The notes under the pieces: model-generated | What the model saw: only the letters and a program-made list of their open reading frames with translations | Database searches by the model: none | Told to the model about the DNA's origin: nothing | Shown here: one piece after another, positions 45,782 to 56,013 of the stretch | How positions within the stretch are numbered: the first letter of the stretch is position 1 | How the letters are laid out: every line of letters starts with the position of its first letter | Program-made: the position numbers and the translations under genes | Assembly: GCF_902459655.1 (NCBI RefSeq) | Contig: NZ_CABPSB010000004.1 | Coordinates: forward strand, 62,001-126,000 | DNA: 64,000 nt | Source: Pandoraea anhela | GTDB lineage: Bacteria > Pseudomonadota > Gammaproteobacteria > Burkholderiales > Burkholderiaceae | Reading direction: 5' to 3'

Positions 45782-47173
45782 TCAGGCGCCCAGACGCGCC
45801 AGCACCGTATCGCGGCCGAGCAGTTCGAGCACGGCATCGATGGCCGGCGTATGCGTCGTGCCGACCACGAGCAAACGCACCGGCATGGCGAGCTGCGGCA
45901 TCTTCATGCCGTGCTGCGCGAGCGTCGCCTTGAACGCCGGCGAAATGGCTTCCTTCTTCCACTCGGGCAGCGCGGCCAGCGCGGTCGCAAGGTCCTTTAC
46001 CGCAGCACGCGCGGCTTCGGTCAGATGCTGCGCCACATCTTCTGCCGACGGCGCCGGCTGACGGTAAAACATCTCGGCGCTCGCCGCGATGTCCTTGATC
46101 GTGTTCGCGCGATCCTTGAACAGACCGACGACACCCGCGAGCGACGGACCACCGTCGATCGACACACCGGCCTTTTGCAGGAACGGCTCGGTGAGCCCGG
46201 CCAGACGCACGTTGTCGGCCTGCTTCAGATACTGATTGTTCAGCCACAGCAGCTTTTCCGGATTGTGCTGCGCCGGCGACTTGCCCAGATGCTCCAGATC
46301 GAACCACGCGACGAACTGCTCGCGCGAGAACACTTCCGCGTCGCCGTGCGCCCAGCCCAGACGCGCCAGATAGTTCACCACCGCTTCGGGCAGATAGCCC
46401 TCTTCGCGGTACTGCACCACGCTCATGGCGCCGTTACGCTTGGACATCTTCTCGCCCTGATCGTTGAGGACCGTGGGCAAGTGGGCGTACACCGGCGGCT
46501 GCTTGCCGAGCGCTTCGAAGATGTTGATCTGACGCGGCGTGTTGTTGACGTGGTCGTCGCCACGAATCACGTGCGTGATGTCCATGTCGATGTCGTCGAC
46601 GACCACGCAGAAGTTGTACGTCGGGGTCCCGTCCGGACGCGCGATCACCAGATCGTCGAGTTCCTCATTGGAAATCTCGATGCGGCCCTTCACGGCGTCT
46701 TCCCAGATCACGCTGCCGGTGAGCGGGTTCTTGAAGCGCAACACCGGCTGCACGCCGGCCGGCGGCTCGGGCAGCACCTTACCCGGCTCCGGACGCCAGC
46801 GTCCGTCGTAACGCGGCTTCTCGCCCCGTTCACGTTGTTGCTCACGCAATTCGTCGAGCGCTTCCACGCTCATGTAGCACGGATAGACGTGGCCGCCCGC
46901 CTTCAGTTGCTCCAGCACTTCGCGATAGCGATCCATGCGCTGCATCTGATAGAACGGACCTTCGTCATAGTCGAGGCCGAGCCATTCCATGCCTTCGAGA
47001 ATGACCTGCACGGCTTCCTGCGACGAACGCTCGAGATCGGTGTCCTCGATGCGAAGGACGAACGCGCCGTTGTTGTGACGCGCAAAGGCCCACGGATAGA
47101 GAGCGGAACGGATATTGCCCAGATGGATGAAACCGGTCGGGCTAGGCGCAAAGCGGGTGCGGACAGTGGTCAT
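45782..47173 (-). CDS. gltX: Glutamyl-tRNA synthetase
   Basis: 463 residues from the ATG at 47173 ([20 protein letters not shown]). Class I synthetase; the HIGH-type motif is [11 protein letters not shown], the KMSKS motif is [10 protein letters not shown]. Standard length. Confidence 0.97.
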   Translation of the reverse strand: MTTVRTRFAPSPTGFIHLGNIRSALYPWAFARHNNGAFVLRIEDTDLERSSQEAVQVILEGMEWLGLDYDEGPFYQMQRMDRYREVLEQLKAGGHVYPCYMSVEALDELREQQRERGEKPRYDGRWRPEPGKVLPEPPAGVQPVLRFKNPLTGSVIWEDAVKGRIEISNEELDDLVIARPDGTPTYNFCVVVDDIDMDITHVIRGDDHVNNTPRQINIFEALGKQPPVYAHLPTVLNDQGEKMSKRNGAMSVVQYREEGYLPEAVVNYLARLGWAHGDAEVFSREQFVAWFDLEHLGKSPAQHNPEKLLWLNNQYLKQADNVRLAGLTEPFLQKAGVSIDGGPSLAGVVGLFKDRANTIKDIAASAEMFYRQPAPSAEDVAQHLTEAARAAVKDLATALAALPEWKKEAISPAFKATLAQHGMKMPQLAMPVRLLVVGTTHTPAIDAVLELLGRDTVLARLGA

Positions 47174-47207
47174 GGTTTGGCTTCGGTGCATCGCGTCGGC
47201 GACAAAC

Positions 47208-47243
47208 AAAAACGCCCGCAGCGGAGGGTCTCGCGCAGGCGGG
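47208..47243 (-). terminator. Intrinsic terminator upstream of gltX, likely ending the ssu operon
   Basis: Minus strand CGCCTGC/GCGGGCG stem (one G-U) with inner GCG/CGC, followed by TTTTTGTTTG. It lies about 175 bases after the mop-like gene and 35 bases before the gltX ATG. Confidence 0.65.
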
Positions 47244-47417
47244 TCGCCAACATTCGGAAGCCGTCATTATATCAGCCGAGTGCGTGCATTCGCGGCACTG
47301 TCCTAGCCGGGACTCGGAATTTCCTGCCACCGGCATCGGACATCGCCCTTGTGTGCGTCGGATGCCGGCGTCGCGACACCAAAGACGGCATGCCGACGCC
47401 GAGTCCGAAAGACGATT

Positions 47418-47633
47418 TCAGAGCTTGGCCAGCGACACTTCGGTGGCTTTGACGAGCGCCACGACTTCGGAGCCGACGTCGAGGCGCAGTTCGTCGATCG
47501 AGCGCGTGGTGATGACCGACGTCACGATGCCGCTCGGCGTCTCGACGTCGACTTCGGACAGCACCGGGCCGCGCAGAATTTCACGAATACGGCCCTTGAA
47601 CTGGTTACGGACGTTGATGGCGGTGATACCCAT
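47418..47633 (-). CDS. Molybdopterin/molybdate-binding (TOBE, Mop) protein
   Basis: 71 residues, a single TOBE domain (S/T-A-I-N-V-R-N-Q-F-K-G-R-I start, G-S-E-V-V-A-L-V-K-A-T-E-V-S end). Mop proteins bind molybdate as hexamers. It is downstream of ssuB in the same direction (45 bases), a frequent pairing in beta-proteobacteria, although its role in sulfonate use is unclear. Confidence 0.92.
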   Translation of the reverse strand: MGITAINVRNQFKGRIREILRGPVLSEVDVETPSGIVTSVITTRSIDELRLDVGSEVVALVKATEVSLAKL

Positions 47634-47678
47634 GGTGAACTCCTGTGTTCGGAAAAGTTTAAAAAACGGTGATGCGGC

Positions 47679-48722
47679 TCAAATGGCCCAGCGCACGGTC
47701 GCCGCCGGCCACAGCGGCTCGGCGGTGGCCACGTGAGACGGCGGCGCCACGTCGGTTTGCAGCACACGGGCGAGCACCTGCGCTTCGAGTCCCGCGAATT
47801 CGACGCTGCCTCGCGCTCGCGGACGCGCCAGCGACACCGGCTGGTCGAGGCCGAGGCGTCCTTGCTCGATGAGCACCACACGATCGGCGAGCGCCACCGC
47901 TTCCTGAACGTCGTGCGTGACGAGCAGCGCAGTGAAACCGTGCGCGCGCCAGAGTCGTTCGATCAGGGCATGCATTTCGATGCGGGTGAGCGCGTCGAGC
48001 GCCCCGAGCGGTTCGTCGAGCAGCAGCAGATCCGGCTGGTGCACCAGCGCTCGCGCCAACGCCACGCGCTGGCGCTGGCCGCCCGACAGGCGGCTCGGCC
48101 AATCGTTGGCGCGCTCGGCGAGGCCGACCTCGCGCAGCACTTCCAACGCCTTCGCATGCGACGACTTCGGCAGGCCGATAGCCACGTTCTCCAGCACGGT
48201 GCGCCATGGCAGCAGACGCGCATCCTGAAACATGATGCGGGTCGTCGTCTGGGGAGCCCCCTTACCCGACACGCCGCCCAGCGCATGGCCATCGAGCGTG
48301 ATGCGCCCGGCGTCCGGCGTCTCCAGCCCGGCGATCAGGCGCAGCAGCGTCGACTTGCCGCAACCGCTGCGTCCCACGATGGCGGCGAATCCGCCACGCG
48401 GAATCGTCAGCGAAAAATCCGATAGCACCGAGCGCTCGCCGTAACGCTTGCCGACGGCTTCGATACGCAGGCCGTCAGCGGCTGTCGACGTGCTCGCGTC
48501 ACTCGCCGGACGCACCACTTTAAGATTCGTCCCTGCGGTGGTACGCGATACGCCCGCGTTGACGTTGACGCCGGCATTGCCCCCGATCGGCAGTTGCGTG
48601 CCGAACGGATCGGCTTGCGGATCGAGTGCCAACTTGCCGGCATTGGCCGTCGCGCGCTGCTCGGCGGTCCATTCGGCTTCGATATCGGCGCCCGCGACCG
48701 GGGCCAGTTGTTGTGCGCTCAT
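47679..48722 (-). CDS. ssuB: Aliphatic sulfonate ABC transporter ATP-binding protein
   Basis: 347 residues from the ATG at 48722, overlapping the ssuC stop by 4 bases (ATGA). ABC domain with Walker A G-R-S-G-C-G-K-S, signature L-S-G-G-Q-R-Q-R and [10 protein letters not shown]. About 85 N-terminal residues precede the ABC domain and include [10 protein letters not shown]; they are not part of the usual family length (about 255). Confidence 0.94.
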   Translation of the reverse strand: MSAQQLAPVAGADIEAEWTAEQRATANAGKLALDPQADPFGTQLPIGGNAGVNVNAGVSRTTAGTNLKVVRPASDASTSTAADGLRIEAVGKRYGERSVLSDFSLTIPRGGFAAIVGRSGCGKSTLLRLIAGLETPDAGRITLDGHALGGVSGKGAPQTTTRIMFQDARLLPWRTVLENVAIGLPKSSHAKALEVLREVGLAERANDWPSRLSGGQRQRVALARALVHQPDLLLLDEPLGALDALTRIEMHALIERLWRAHGFTALLVTHDVQEAVALADRVVLIEQGRLGLDQPVSLARPRARGSVEFAGLEAQVLARVLQTDVAPPSHVATAEPLWPAATVRWAI

Positions 48723-49588
48723 GCAGCGGCTCCTCGTTGAAAGGCCGGATGCCAGCGCAACCAGCGAAATTCCAGTTCCTTGGCCAGCACGTCGGCCAGC
48801 TTGCCCAGCAACGCGTACAGCAGGATCCCCACGAGCACGATATCGGTTTGCAGGAACTCGCGAGCGTTCATCGTCAGATAGCCGATCCCCGATTGCGCCG
48901 AAATGGTTTCCGCCACGATCAGCGTCACCCACATCAGCCCCAGCGAAAACCGCACGCCGACCAGAATCGACGGCAATGCGCCCGGCAGAATCACGTCGCG
49001 ATAGAGCGCCCAGCCACGCAGGCCGTAGCTGCGCGCCATTTCGACCAGCGCCGGATCGACGGCGCGAATCCCGGCGTACGTGTTGAGGTACATCGGGAAG
49101 AACACACCGATCGACACGAGGAACAGCTTGGCTTTCTCGTCGATGCCGAACCACAGGATCACCAGCGGAATCAGCGCCAGATGCGGGATGTTGCGCAGCA
49201 TCTGGAACGACGAATCGAGCGCGGTTTCCGCCACGCGCGACAAACCGGTGAGCATGCCGAGCAGCAGGCCGAGGCCGCCGCCGATCACGAAGCCGATGAC
49301 GGCGCGTCCGGTCGACACACCGATGTCGCGCCAGATCTGGCCGGTGATCGCGAGTTGCCATGCCGCCTCGACGACGGCGGACGGCGCCGGCAAGACGCGC
49401 GTCGAGAGCCAGCCTTCTTCGGCGGCCAGTTGCCAGAGAGCGACCAGCACGACGGGCACGGCCCACGGCGCGAGACGGCGAGCGACGGTGCGCCAGTAGC
49501 GCGGCAGCGGGCCACGCTGGCGGGCAGCTGCCGCGTCGCCGACGCCGGTGGCAGCGTCGCTCGGGATCGATGTCGTAGTTTGGGTCAT
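48719..49588 (-). CDS. ssuC: Aliphatic sulfonate ABC transporter permease
   Basis: 289 residues, six predicted membrane segments, BPD_transp_1 family; EAA-like loop [19 protein letters not shown]. Partner of SsuB. Confidence 0.95.
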   Translation of the reverse strand: MTQTTTSIPSDAATGVGDAAAARQRGPLPRYWRTVARRLAPWAVPVVLVALWQLAAEEGWLSTRVLPAPSAVVEAAWQLAITGQIWRDIGVSTGRAVIGFVIGGGLGLLLGMLTGLSRVAETALDSSFQMLRNIPHLALIPLVILWFGIDEKAKLFLVSIGVFFPMYLNTYAGIRAVDPALVEMARSYGLRGWALYRDVILPGALPSILVGVRFSLGLMWVTLIVAETISAQSGIGYLTMNAREFLQTDIVLVGILLYALLGKLADVLAKELEFRWLRWHPAFQRGAAA

Positions 49589-49705
49589 GCGAATTTCCCC
49601 CGGGGCGCTACGGCCCCGTGTGCGTTCCGTTCAAAGTGAAGTCATGTGTTGAAGTCATGCGTGGCGAGGCTGGCGGTCCGGGGCGGCAGTCGCCGCCGCG
49701 CCCGC

Positions 49706-50857
49706 TCAGCTTTGCGATGCCTGCGGCACGATGTTGTTCGCCATGACCTCACCCACCGGGCCCGACAGCGCAACGTTGCCGAGCTTCTCGCGCACCCGCT
49801 CGGGCAGATGCGGGAATACCAGTTCGGCGAAGCGATAGGCCTCTTCGAGGTGCGGATAGCCCGACAGGATGAAGGTGTCGATGCCCAGATCCGCATACTC
49901 GCGCAGGCGCGCGGCCACCGTCGGGCCGTCGCCCACGAGCGCCGTCCCCGCCCCGCCGCGCACCAGCCCTACGCCGGCCCACAGGTTCGGCGCGATCACG
50001 AGCTTGTCGCGACGTCCGCCATGCAGCGCCGCCATGCGCCGCTGCCCTTCCGAATCCATCTTGGCGTACTGCGCCTGCACCCGCGCGATGGTCTCGTCGT
50101 CGAGCTTGCTGATGAGCGAATCGGCAGCGCGCCATGCCTCGTCTTCCGTCTCCCGAACGATCACGTGCAGGCGCAGCCCGAAGCGCAAGGTCCGGCCGAG
50201 TTTGGCGGCGCGCGCACGCACGTCCGCAATCTTCTCGGCCACATCGGCAAGCGGCTCGCCCCACGTCAGGTAGACATCGAGCTGCTCGGCGGCGATCTGA
50301 CGCGCGGCTTCCGACGACCCGCCGAAATACAGCGGCGGATACGGCGTTTGCACGGGGGGGTACAACAGCTTCGCCCCCTTCGCCCGCAAATGTTCGCCCT
50401 CGAAATCGACGCTCTCCCCGCGATGCGATGTCTCCAGAATCCCACGCCAGATGCGCAGGAATTCGTCGGTGACGGCATAGCGCTCGGCATGATCGGCAAA
50501 AAAACCGTCGCCTTCGAGTTCGCCGGCGTCACCGCCCGTCACGACGTTGATCAACAGCCTGCCGCCCGACAGACGGTCGAATGTCGAAGCCATGCGCGCC
50601 GTCAGCGCGGGCGATGCGATGCCCGGCCGAATGGCGACGAGAAATTTCAGATGGCGCGTCGCGCCGATCAGGCTCGACGCCGTTACCCAGGCGTCTTCGC
50701 ACGAGCGCCCTGTCGGCAGCAGCACCCCTTCGTAACCGAGCGAATCGACCGCGCTGGCGACCTGACGTGCGTAATCGAAATCGAACAGACGCCCGCCGTC
50801 GGAAGTGCCGAGATAACGGGTATCGCCGTGCGTCGGAATGAACCAGAAGACTTGCAT
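49706..50857 (-). CDS. ssuD: FMNH2-dependent alkanesulfonate monooxygenase
   Basis: 383 residues from the ATG at 50857 ([12 protein letters not shown]). Releases sulfite from alkanesulfonates using FMNH2 from SsuE. Luciferase-like TIM barrel with N-V-V-T-G-G-D near residue 105, Y-F-G-G-S-S-E-A-A and the C-terminal [12 protein letters not shown]. It lies 14 bases after ssuE. Confidence 0.97.
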   Translation of the reverse strand: MQVFWFIPTHGDTRYLGTSDGGRLFDFDYARQVASAVDSLGYEGVLLPTGRSCEDAWVTASSLIGATRHLKFLVAIRPGIASPALTARMASTFDRLSGGRLLINVVTGGDAGELEGDGFFADHAERYAVTDEFLRIWRGILETSHRGESVDFEGEHLRAKGAKLLYPPVQTPYPPLYFGGSSEAARQIAAEQLDVYLTWGEPLADVAEKIADVRARAAKLGRTLRFGLRLHVIVRETEDEAWRAADSLISKLDDETIARVQAQYAKMDSEGQRRMAALHGGRRDKLVIAPNLWAGVGLVRGGAGTALVGDGPTVAARLREYADLGIDTFILSGYPHLEEAYRFAELVFPHLPERVREKLGNVALSGPVGEVMANNIVPQASQS

Positions 50858-50871
50858 ACGGACTCCGACGA

Positions 50872-51498
50872 TCAGGCTGCGAGCGTGGGGCGTGCTGCGC
50901 CTTGGGCCGAACGGGCAGAGCGCGCCGATCGGATATCTCCGGCGGCGTTGGCGGGCCACTGGCGAATCACTTCGCGCTCGTGCAGCCATTGCGAGAGTTG
51001 ATCGACGCTCGCCCCGAGTCGCTCGGCGATCGCGGCGTCGAGCGTGGCGTCCTCTTCCTTCGGCACCTGCTGATCGACGGCGAACACCCCGCGCAGAATA
51101 TGTTGAGCCCCCAGCGCGGAAAGCACCGGCTTGAGCGCGTAATCGAGCGCCAGCAAGTGCGCCGGGCTTCCCCCGGTGGCGAACGGCGCGACGAGCTTGT
51201 CGGCCAGACCATCTTGCGGCAATACGTCGAGAAACGCCTTGAGCAGACCGCTATAGGCCGCCTTGTACACCGGCGTGGCGACGACCACGGCCTGTGCACC
51301 GGCGACCTGCGCGAGGGCATACCGCAGGTCGTCGTGCGACGTGTCGGCGGCCAGTAGCGCGGCCGGCGACAGCGCGCGAATATCGATGCGGCGAACCTCG
51401 ATACCGGCCTCGGCCAGTTCGGATTCGACGAAACGCAGCAACCGGGCGCTGCGCGAGGCAGCCGACGGGCTACCGGAGATCGTGACGGCGTATGTCAT
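50872..51498 (-). CDS. ssuE: NADPH-dependent FMN reductase
   Basis: 208 residues from the ATG at 51498, with AGGGAA upstream. Supplies reduced flavin to SsuD. Flavodoxin-like fold: [22 protein letters not shown] and [10 protein letters not shown]. First gene of the operon. The periplasmic binding gene ssuA, usually next, is absent: ssuD follows directly. Confidence 0.95.
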   Translation of the reverse strand: MTYAVTISGSPSAASRSARLLRFVESELAEAGIEVRRIDIRALSPAALLAADTSHDDLRYALAQVAGAQAVVVATPVYKAAYSGLLKAFLDVLPQDGLADKLVAPFATGGSPAHLLALDYALKPVLSALGAQHILRGVFAVDQQVPKEEDATLDAAIAERLGASVDQLSQWLHEREVIRQWPANAAGDIRSARSARSAQGAARPTLAA

Positions 51499-51759
51499 AC
51501 TTCCCTGCCAAAGACGGGCCACCGGCCCTGAGATATCGAAGCGCACCGCATGGGCGCCGGGCCTGCCCCCCCGCGTGTGCGATGTCGGCCGGGATGCGCC
51601 GGCCACTGGAGAATCAGTGTAGCGACCCGTCCTGCGCGGCCGAACCAATCAATCCGGGATAGCTTTGCGCGTTTTTTCATAACCTTAAGTCATGCACCTT
51701 TGCGGCCTTATTCCCCAGAACGGTGATAAGGGTTCGCCATCCTGAGTTTTCGCACCCTC

Positions 51760-52545
51760 ATGTCCGCCTCCGCTCCGATGCTCGAACTGCGCGAGTACCG
51801 TCCGACCGACAGCACCGACACGCACGACTTCCATCAGGTCGTGATCGGGCTGTCGGGCCGCATGTCGCTCTCGCTCGACGGGGATGCCGCGACATTCGGA
51901 CGCGTCGGCGCGCGCAACGGCGCGGTCATTCCCGCAGGCGTGCGTCACGACTACCGCGGCGACGGGCCGAACCGGCAGGTCGTGCTTGATGTGCCCTCGC
52001 ACATCGCCCGGCAGACCGGCACGGCGCGCGCGTTTGCCCACGCCGCCTTCTTTGCGCTCGATGCGACGTTGCTGACGCTGGCCAACCGGGTGAACGCGAG
52101 CGTGGACGCAGGACGTCCGCTCGATGCCGGCGATCCGGTCGTGCGCGAATGGCTAGAAGCGCTCACGGCGCGGCTGGGGCCGGCACGGCACGGGTCGCGC
52201 ACGGTCAGGCTGGATCTGGCGCAGGTCGACGCGAGGCTGCAAGCGGATCTGGCGGCCCCGGTGGATACGGCGACGCTCGCACAAGAAGCCGGCATGAGCG
52301 TTCGCCACTTTCACGATTGTTTCGTGGCGATGACCGGCGAGACGCCTCATCGGCACCTCGTGCGCCTGCGGCTCGCACGCGCCGCCTCGCTGCTGCTGAC
52401 ACACGACGCGCCGCTCGCCGACATCGCCCTCGATGTGGGCTTCAACGATCAGAGCGCCCTCACCCACGCCTTCCGCCAGCACTACGGCCTCACGCCGGCC
52501 GCGTGGCGTCGCGCGCGTGTCGCCCACGACGCACGAGATGGCTGA
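51760..52545 (+). CDS. AraC-family transcriptional regulator with cupin domain
   Basis: 261 residues. Residues about 1-110 form a cupin sensor (F-H-Q-V-V-I-G-L-S-G-R-M-S-L, G-A-V-I-P-A-G-V-R-H-D-Y). Residues about 160-255 are the double HTH (A-Q-E-A-G-M-S-V-R-H-F-H-D-C-F, then A-L-D-V-G-F-N-D-Q-S-A-L-T-H-A-F-R-Q). It is divergent from the ssu operon across a 261-base gap and may regulate it; sulfonate control is usually by LysR proteins, so this is only a suggestion. No strong ribosome-binding site. Confidence 0.88.
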   Translation: MSASAPMLELREYRPTDSTDTHDFHQVVIGLSGRMSLSLDGDAATFGRVGARNGAVIPAGVRHDYRGDGPNRQVVLDVPSHIARQTGTARAFAHAAFFALDATLLTLANRVNASVDAGRPLDAGDPVVREWLEALTARLGPARHGSRTVRLDLAQVDARLQADLAAPVDTATLAQEAGMSVRHFHDCFVAMTGETPHRHLVRLRLARAASLLLTHDAPLADIALDVGFNDQSALTHAFRQHYGLTPAAWRRARVAHDARDG

Positions 52546-52682
52546 GGTGGCCCGGGTGGGCGAGACCGGCGAGCGCGAGGCGGCCGCGCGAGCGCCGTCT
52601 GCCGAATTTCACAAGCCCGCCCTGGCGGCGCCGGGTTACGCTCGCCGCTGAGTCATTGATCGACAAAGCAAGGGGGCAGAAA

Positions 52683-53048
52683 ATGACGGATTCCACCAAC
52701 AAGGCAGACGCAGCGAACACCATCGAATGGCAGGACTTCGAGAAGATCGAGTTGCGTGTGGGCACCGTCGTGGCGGCCCGCGTCAACGAGAAAGCGAAGA
52801 AGCCCGCTTATGTGCTGGAAGTGGATCTGGGCGAATTGGGAGTGAAAACGTCGAGCGCCCAAGTCACGGTGCATTACACGCCGGAGGGCCTCGTCGGCCG
52901 GCAGGTGCTGTGTGTGTGCAACTTCGCCCCGAAACGCATCGCCGGCGTCGTGTCGGAAGTGCTGGTGACCGGGTTCGCCGATGCGGCCGGGGCCATCGTT
53001 CTGGCGGGCGTGGATCGTGCCGTGCCCAACGGGGCGCGTCTGCATTGA
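52683..53048 (+). CDS. CsaA-like tRNA-binding domain protein
   Basis: 121 residues from the ATG at 52683, with AAGGGGG upstream. OB-fold tRNA-binding domain: E-K-I-E-L-R-V-G-T-V-V-A-A, Y-V-L-E-V-D-L-G-E-L-G and V-N/C-N-F-A-P-K-R-I-A-G-V-V-S-E-V. CsaA homologues act as small dimeric chaperones in export. Export chaperone versus tRNA binding cannot be separated by sequence. Confidence 0.9.
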   Translation: MTDSTNKADAANTIEWQDFEKIELRVGTVVAARVNEKAKKPAYVLEVDLGELGVKTSSAQVTVHYTPEGLVGRQVLCVCNFAPKRIAGVVSEVLVTGFADAAGAIVLAGVDRAVPNGARLH

Positions 53049-53155
53049 TGCACGGCACGATGGATTCCTGAGCAACCACCCAAAACAGAACGGTATTCGT
53101 CCCAAAAATCGAGGGTTCGCGACACCAATTTCCCAATATCTGGTCGAATCGCAGC

Positions 53156-53188
53156 CATCGGGCAACGGTCTATCACCGTCGCCCGATG
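53156..53188. promoter_or_regulatory. Inverted repeat CATCGGGC...GCCCGATG upstream of the transferase
   Basis: CATCGGGC and ACGGT pair with ACCGT and GCCCGATG, one internal mismatch, 5-base loop. It covers the ATG at 53186, arguing against that codon as the start. Confidence 0.5.
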
Positions 53189-53201
53189 GCGAAAATCGAC
53201 A

Positions 53202-53219
53202 GGCACGTTGCAACGTGCC
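53202..53219. promoter_or_regulatory. 18-bp perfect palindrome GGCACGTTGCAACGTGCC
   Basis: Perfect symmetry with no spacer, 24 bases before the TTG start at 53243. Typical of a dimeric regulator operator; regulator unknown. Confidence 0.5.
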
Positions 53220-53242
53220 AGCAGCATCGGGGGATCTCCACT

Positions 53243-54892
53243 TTGAAATCACTTCTTTACCGCCTGAGCCTCGGGCTGGGCGGGCTGGCGGCGTTCTGGG
53301 CGCTCGGTATGCTCAGCGCGAGCGAGTACGGCAAAAGCGCCGCGATCATGGCGACCGCGCTGCCGGGCCTTGCGGGGCTCTGCCTGGTGCTCAAGGCGCG
53401 CCCCGGGTGGTTGAGCGCGACGACGCTGGGCGTGATTGCCATCTTCTTCCTCGACGCCGCGACCAAAGGGTTCCTGCGCGATTACTTCGGTCTGCGTCCG
53501 AATCATCTGCTGGTGTTGCAGGCAGTGTTCAACACGAATCCTTCGGAAGCCGGGGAATTCTTCCGTCACAACTGGCGCGACGTCTCCGAGGCCAGCGCCG
53601 CCTTCGCCATGCTGATGACGGCAGTCGCCGTAATGGAGCGGCGGCTGTCGCGCGCGGAGGCATCGCAGCCCGCCGTATCGTTGCGACGCAGCAGCAAGCT
53701 CGCCGTCGCCACCCTCTTCACGGGTTTTCTCGCGCTGCATCTGAATCCGACGATGGCCAAGGAGAACCCGCTGCTCTATTGGCCGATTCGCTACCTCGAC
53801 TACAAGGGCCAGCTCGCGCACGCCAACGAGTTGCAACGCGAACTCGAGCGCAACATGGCCAGACCGGCCGAGTGGCGGGTGCGGTATCACGGACCGGCAC
53901 GCAAGACCGTCGTGTGGGTCATCGGCGAGAGCCTGAACCGCAACAACATGTCGATCTACGGCTACCCGCGCAATACCACGCCGATGCTCGGCTCGTTGCG
54001 CGACGAGCTGACCGTCTTCCGGGATGTCGTGTCGTCGGAGCCGGCGACGATGGCGTCGCTGATGAAGATGCTCACGCCCGCGAATCTCGACGACCCCGAG
54101 GCGTGGACACACAAGCCGGACGTCGTGATGCTCGCCAAGGCCGCCGGGTATCGCACCTACTGGATCTCGAATCAGGTGCCCAACGATGGCTGGCTGGGAC
54201 TGGTCGCCAACCGGGCCGACGAGCGCGTGTTCATCAACAAGGGAGCCGGGCGCGGCGAGAACAACGTCGACGGCAACCTGCTACCGCATGTGGAAACGGC
54301 ATTGGCGGACGACGCGCCACGCAAGCTCATCGTCGTGCATCTGCTGGGAGCGCATCCGACCTACGACATGCGCTATCCGGACGACTTCGCCCGCTTCGAC
54401 AATACCGACGATCTGGTAATGACGAACCTCGAAGCACAGGGGCGCTCGCTCTGGGTGCGTCATGCGCGCAACGATTACGACAATGCCATCGCGTACAACG
54501 ACTACGTCGTCTCCCATCTGATTCGCAAGACGATGACACTGTCCGCGCCGTTCGACGCGAGCCTGCTGTTCAGTTCGGATCACGCGCAGGAGGTCGGTCA
54601 CACGCGCAATCACGCGGGGCAATCGGTGGCCGACGCTTCCGGCTACGAGATCCCGATGCTGGTGTGGCAACGCGACGCGCCCCCGGCCCAGACGCGCGCC
54701 GCGTTGGAGGCCCGCCCATATCAGACTGACCGCCTCGAACACACGATGCTCGGATTGCTCGACATCGAGACGCCGTATTACGACGCCTCTCACGACTTGC
54801 TAAGCGATACGTTCGCGCCGATACCGCGTCGCATCAACGGCCGCGCTTACGTGCCGTCGGCGGCGGCAGCCGTATCGCTGGACGCGGGTTGA
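53243..54892 (+). CDS. Phosphoethanolamine transferase-type sulfatase-fold membrane enzyme
   Basis: 549 residues from a TTG at 53243 with a GGGGGA site about 9 bases upstream; ATG 53186 adds 19 residues but lies in a hairpin and lacks a ribosome-binding site. Five N-terminal membrane segments (residues about 5-190), then a periplasmic sulfatase domain of the EptA/CptA/OpgE group: V-V-W-V-I-G-E-S-L-N-R-N-N-M-S-I-Y-G-Y, metal-site residues in L-F-S-S-D-H-A-Q-E-V-G-H. At the nucleophile position the group usually has Thr (G-E-T or G-E-S-T); here Ser follows G-E. It would transfer phosphoethanolamine to lipid A, LPS core or a glucan; acceptor unknown. Confidence 0.88.
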   Translation: MKSLLYRLSLGLGGLAAFWALGMLSASEYGKSAAIMATALPGLAGLCLVLKARPGWLSATTLGVIAIFFLDAATKGFLRDYFGLRPNHLLVLQAVFNTNPSEAGEFFRHNWRDVSEASAAFAMLMTAVAVMERRLSRAEASQPAVSLRRSSKLAVATLFTGFLALHLNPTMAKENPLLYWPIRYLDYKGQLAHANELQRELERNMARPAEWRVRYHGPARKTVVWVIGESLNRNNMSIYGYPRNTTPMLGSLRDELTVFRDVVSSEPATMASLMKMLTPANLDDPEAWTHKPDVVMLAKAAGYRTYWISNQVPNDGWLGLVANRADERVFINKGAGRGENNVDGNLLPHVETALADDAPRKLIVVHLLGAHPTYDMRYPDDFARFDNTDDLVMTNLEAQGRSLWVRHARNDYDNAIAYNDYVVSHLIRKTMTLSAPFDASLLFSSDHAQEVGHTRNHAGQSVADASGYEIPMLVWQRDAPPAQTRAALEARPYQTDRLEHTMLGLLDIETPYYDASHDLLSDTFAPIPRRINGRAYVPSAAAAVSLDAG

Positions 54893-54917
54893 CGCCACAT
54901 CGGCGGACTGACCGCCG

Positions 54918-55991
54918 TCACCCGCGCGGTACGATCTCGCTCAGCGCATTCGTCAAGGCCATGCATTCGTCTTCCGTGCCCACGGTAATGCGCAGGAACT
55001 GGGCGATGCGTGCATGCTTGAAGTGACGCACGATGATCGAACGTTCGCGCAGTGCGGCGGCCAGTTGCGCCGCGTCGTGCGACGGGTGACGCACGAACAC
55101 GAAGTTCGCCTTCGACGGCAACACCTCGAAACCGAGTGCCGTCAGGCGCGTCGCCAGGGCCTCGCGGCTCTGGATCACGGCCTGGCGCGTCTGGTCGAAG
55201 TACGCTTCGTCCTCGATGGCCGCCACGCCCGCGGCTTGCGCCAGACGGTCGAGCGGATACGAGTTGAAGCTGTTCTTCACCCGCTCCAGCGCCTCGATCA
55301 GATCCTTGTGACCGATGGCGAAACCCAGCCGCAAACCGGCGAGCGAGCGCGACTTCGAGAGCGTCTGCACCACCAGCAAGTTCGGATACGTCGCGATCAG
55401 TCCGGCAGCGGTCTCACCGCCGAAGTCGATGTACGCCTCGTCGATCACCACCACCGAGTCAGGATTGCCGGCGAGCAGACGCTCGATCTCGCCAGACGCC
55501 AGCACGCGCCCCGTCGGTGCATTCGGATTCGGGAAAATAATGCCGCCATTCGGCTTGAGGTAATCGTCGACGTCGATCTCGAACGTGTCCGTGAGCGGCA
55601 CGGTCTCGAACGCCACGCCATATAGCCCGCAGTACACGGGGTAGAAGCTGTACGTGATGTCCGGATACAGAATCGGTTTGTCGTGCTTCAGCAGGCCCTG
55701 AAACACGTTCGCGAGCACTTCATCGGAACCGTTGCCCACGTGGACGTTCGCGATATCGAGGCCGAAGCGTGTCGCAATCGCCTGCTTGAAACAACGTGCG
55801 TCCGGATCGGGATATCGCTTGAGCGCGTCGGCGTCGACACCGAGCGCTTCGCGAATGGCCGCGAGCACGCGCGACGAAGGACCGTACGGATTTTCGTTGG
55901 TGTTGAGCTTGATGAGCCGCTGCATCTGCGGTTGCTCACCGGGGACATAAGGCGTCAGATCCGCGACGCCTGCACTCCAGAATTGACTCAT
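54918..55991 (-). CDS. hisC: Histidinol-phosphate aminotransferase
   Basis: 357 residues from the ATG at 55991. PLP enzyme: [26 protein letters not shown] and Lys in [13 protein letters not shown]. It is separate from a his operon here, 22 bases after metZ, so it could be a second HisC copy. Confidence 0.95.
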   Translation of the reverse strand: MSQFWSAGVADLTPYVPGEQPQMQRLIKLNTNENPYGPSSRVLAAIREALGVDADALKRYPDPDARCFKQAIATRFGLDIANVHVGNGSDEVLANVFQGLLKHDKPILYPDITYSFYPVYCGLYGVAFETVPLTDTFEIDVDDYLKPNGGIIFPNPNAPTGRVLASGEIERLLAGNPDSVVVIDEAYIDFGGETAAGLIATYPNLLVVQTLSKSRSLAGLRLGFAIGHKDLIEALERVKNSFNSYPLDRLAQAAGVAAIEDEAYFDQTRQAVIQSREALATRLTALGFEVLPSKANFVFVRHPSHDAAQLAAALRERSIIVRHFKHARIAQFLRITVGTEDECMALTNALSEIVPRG

Positions 55992-56013
55992 GATCGACGC
56001 TTGTCCTTGCCGC

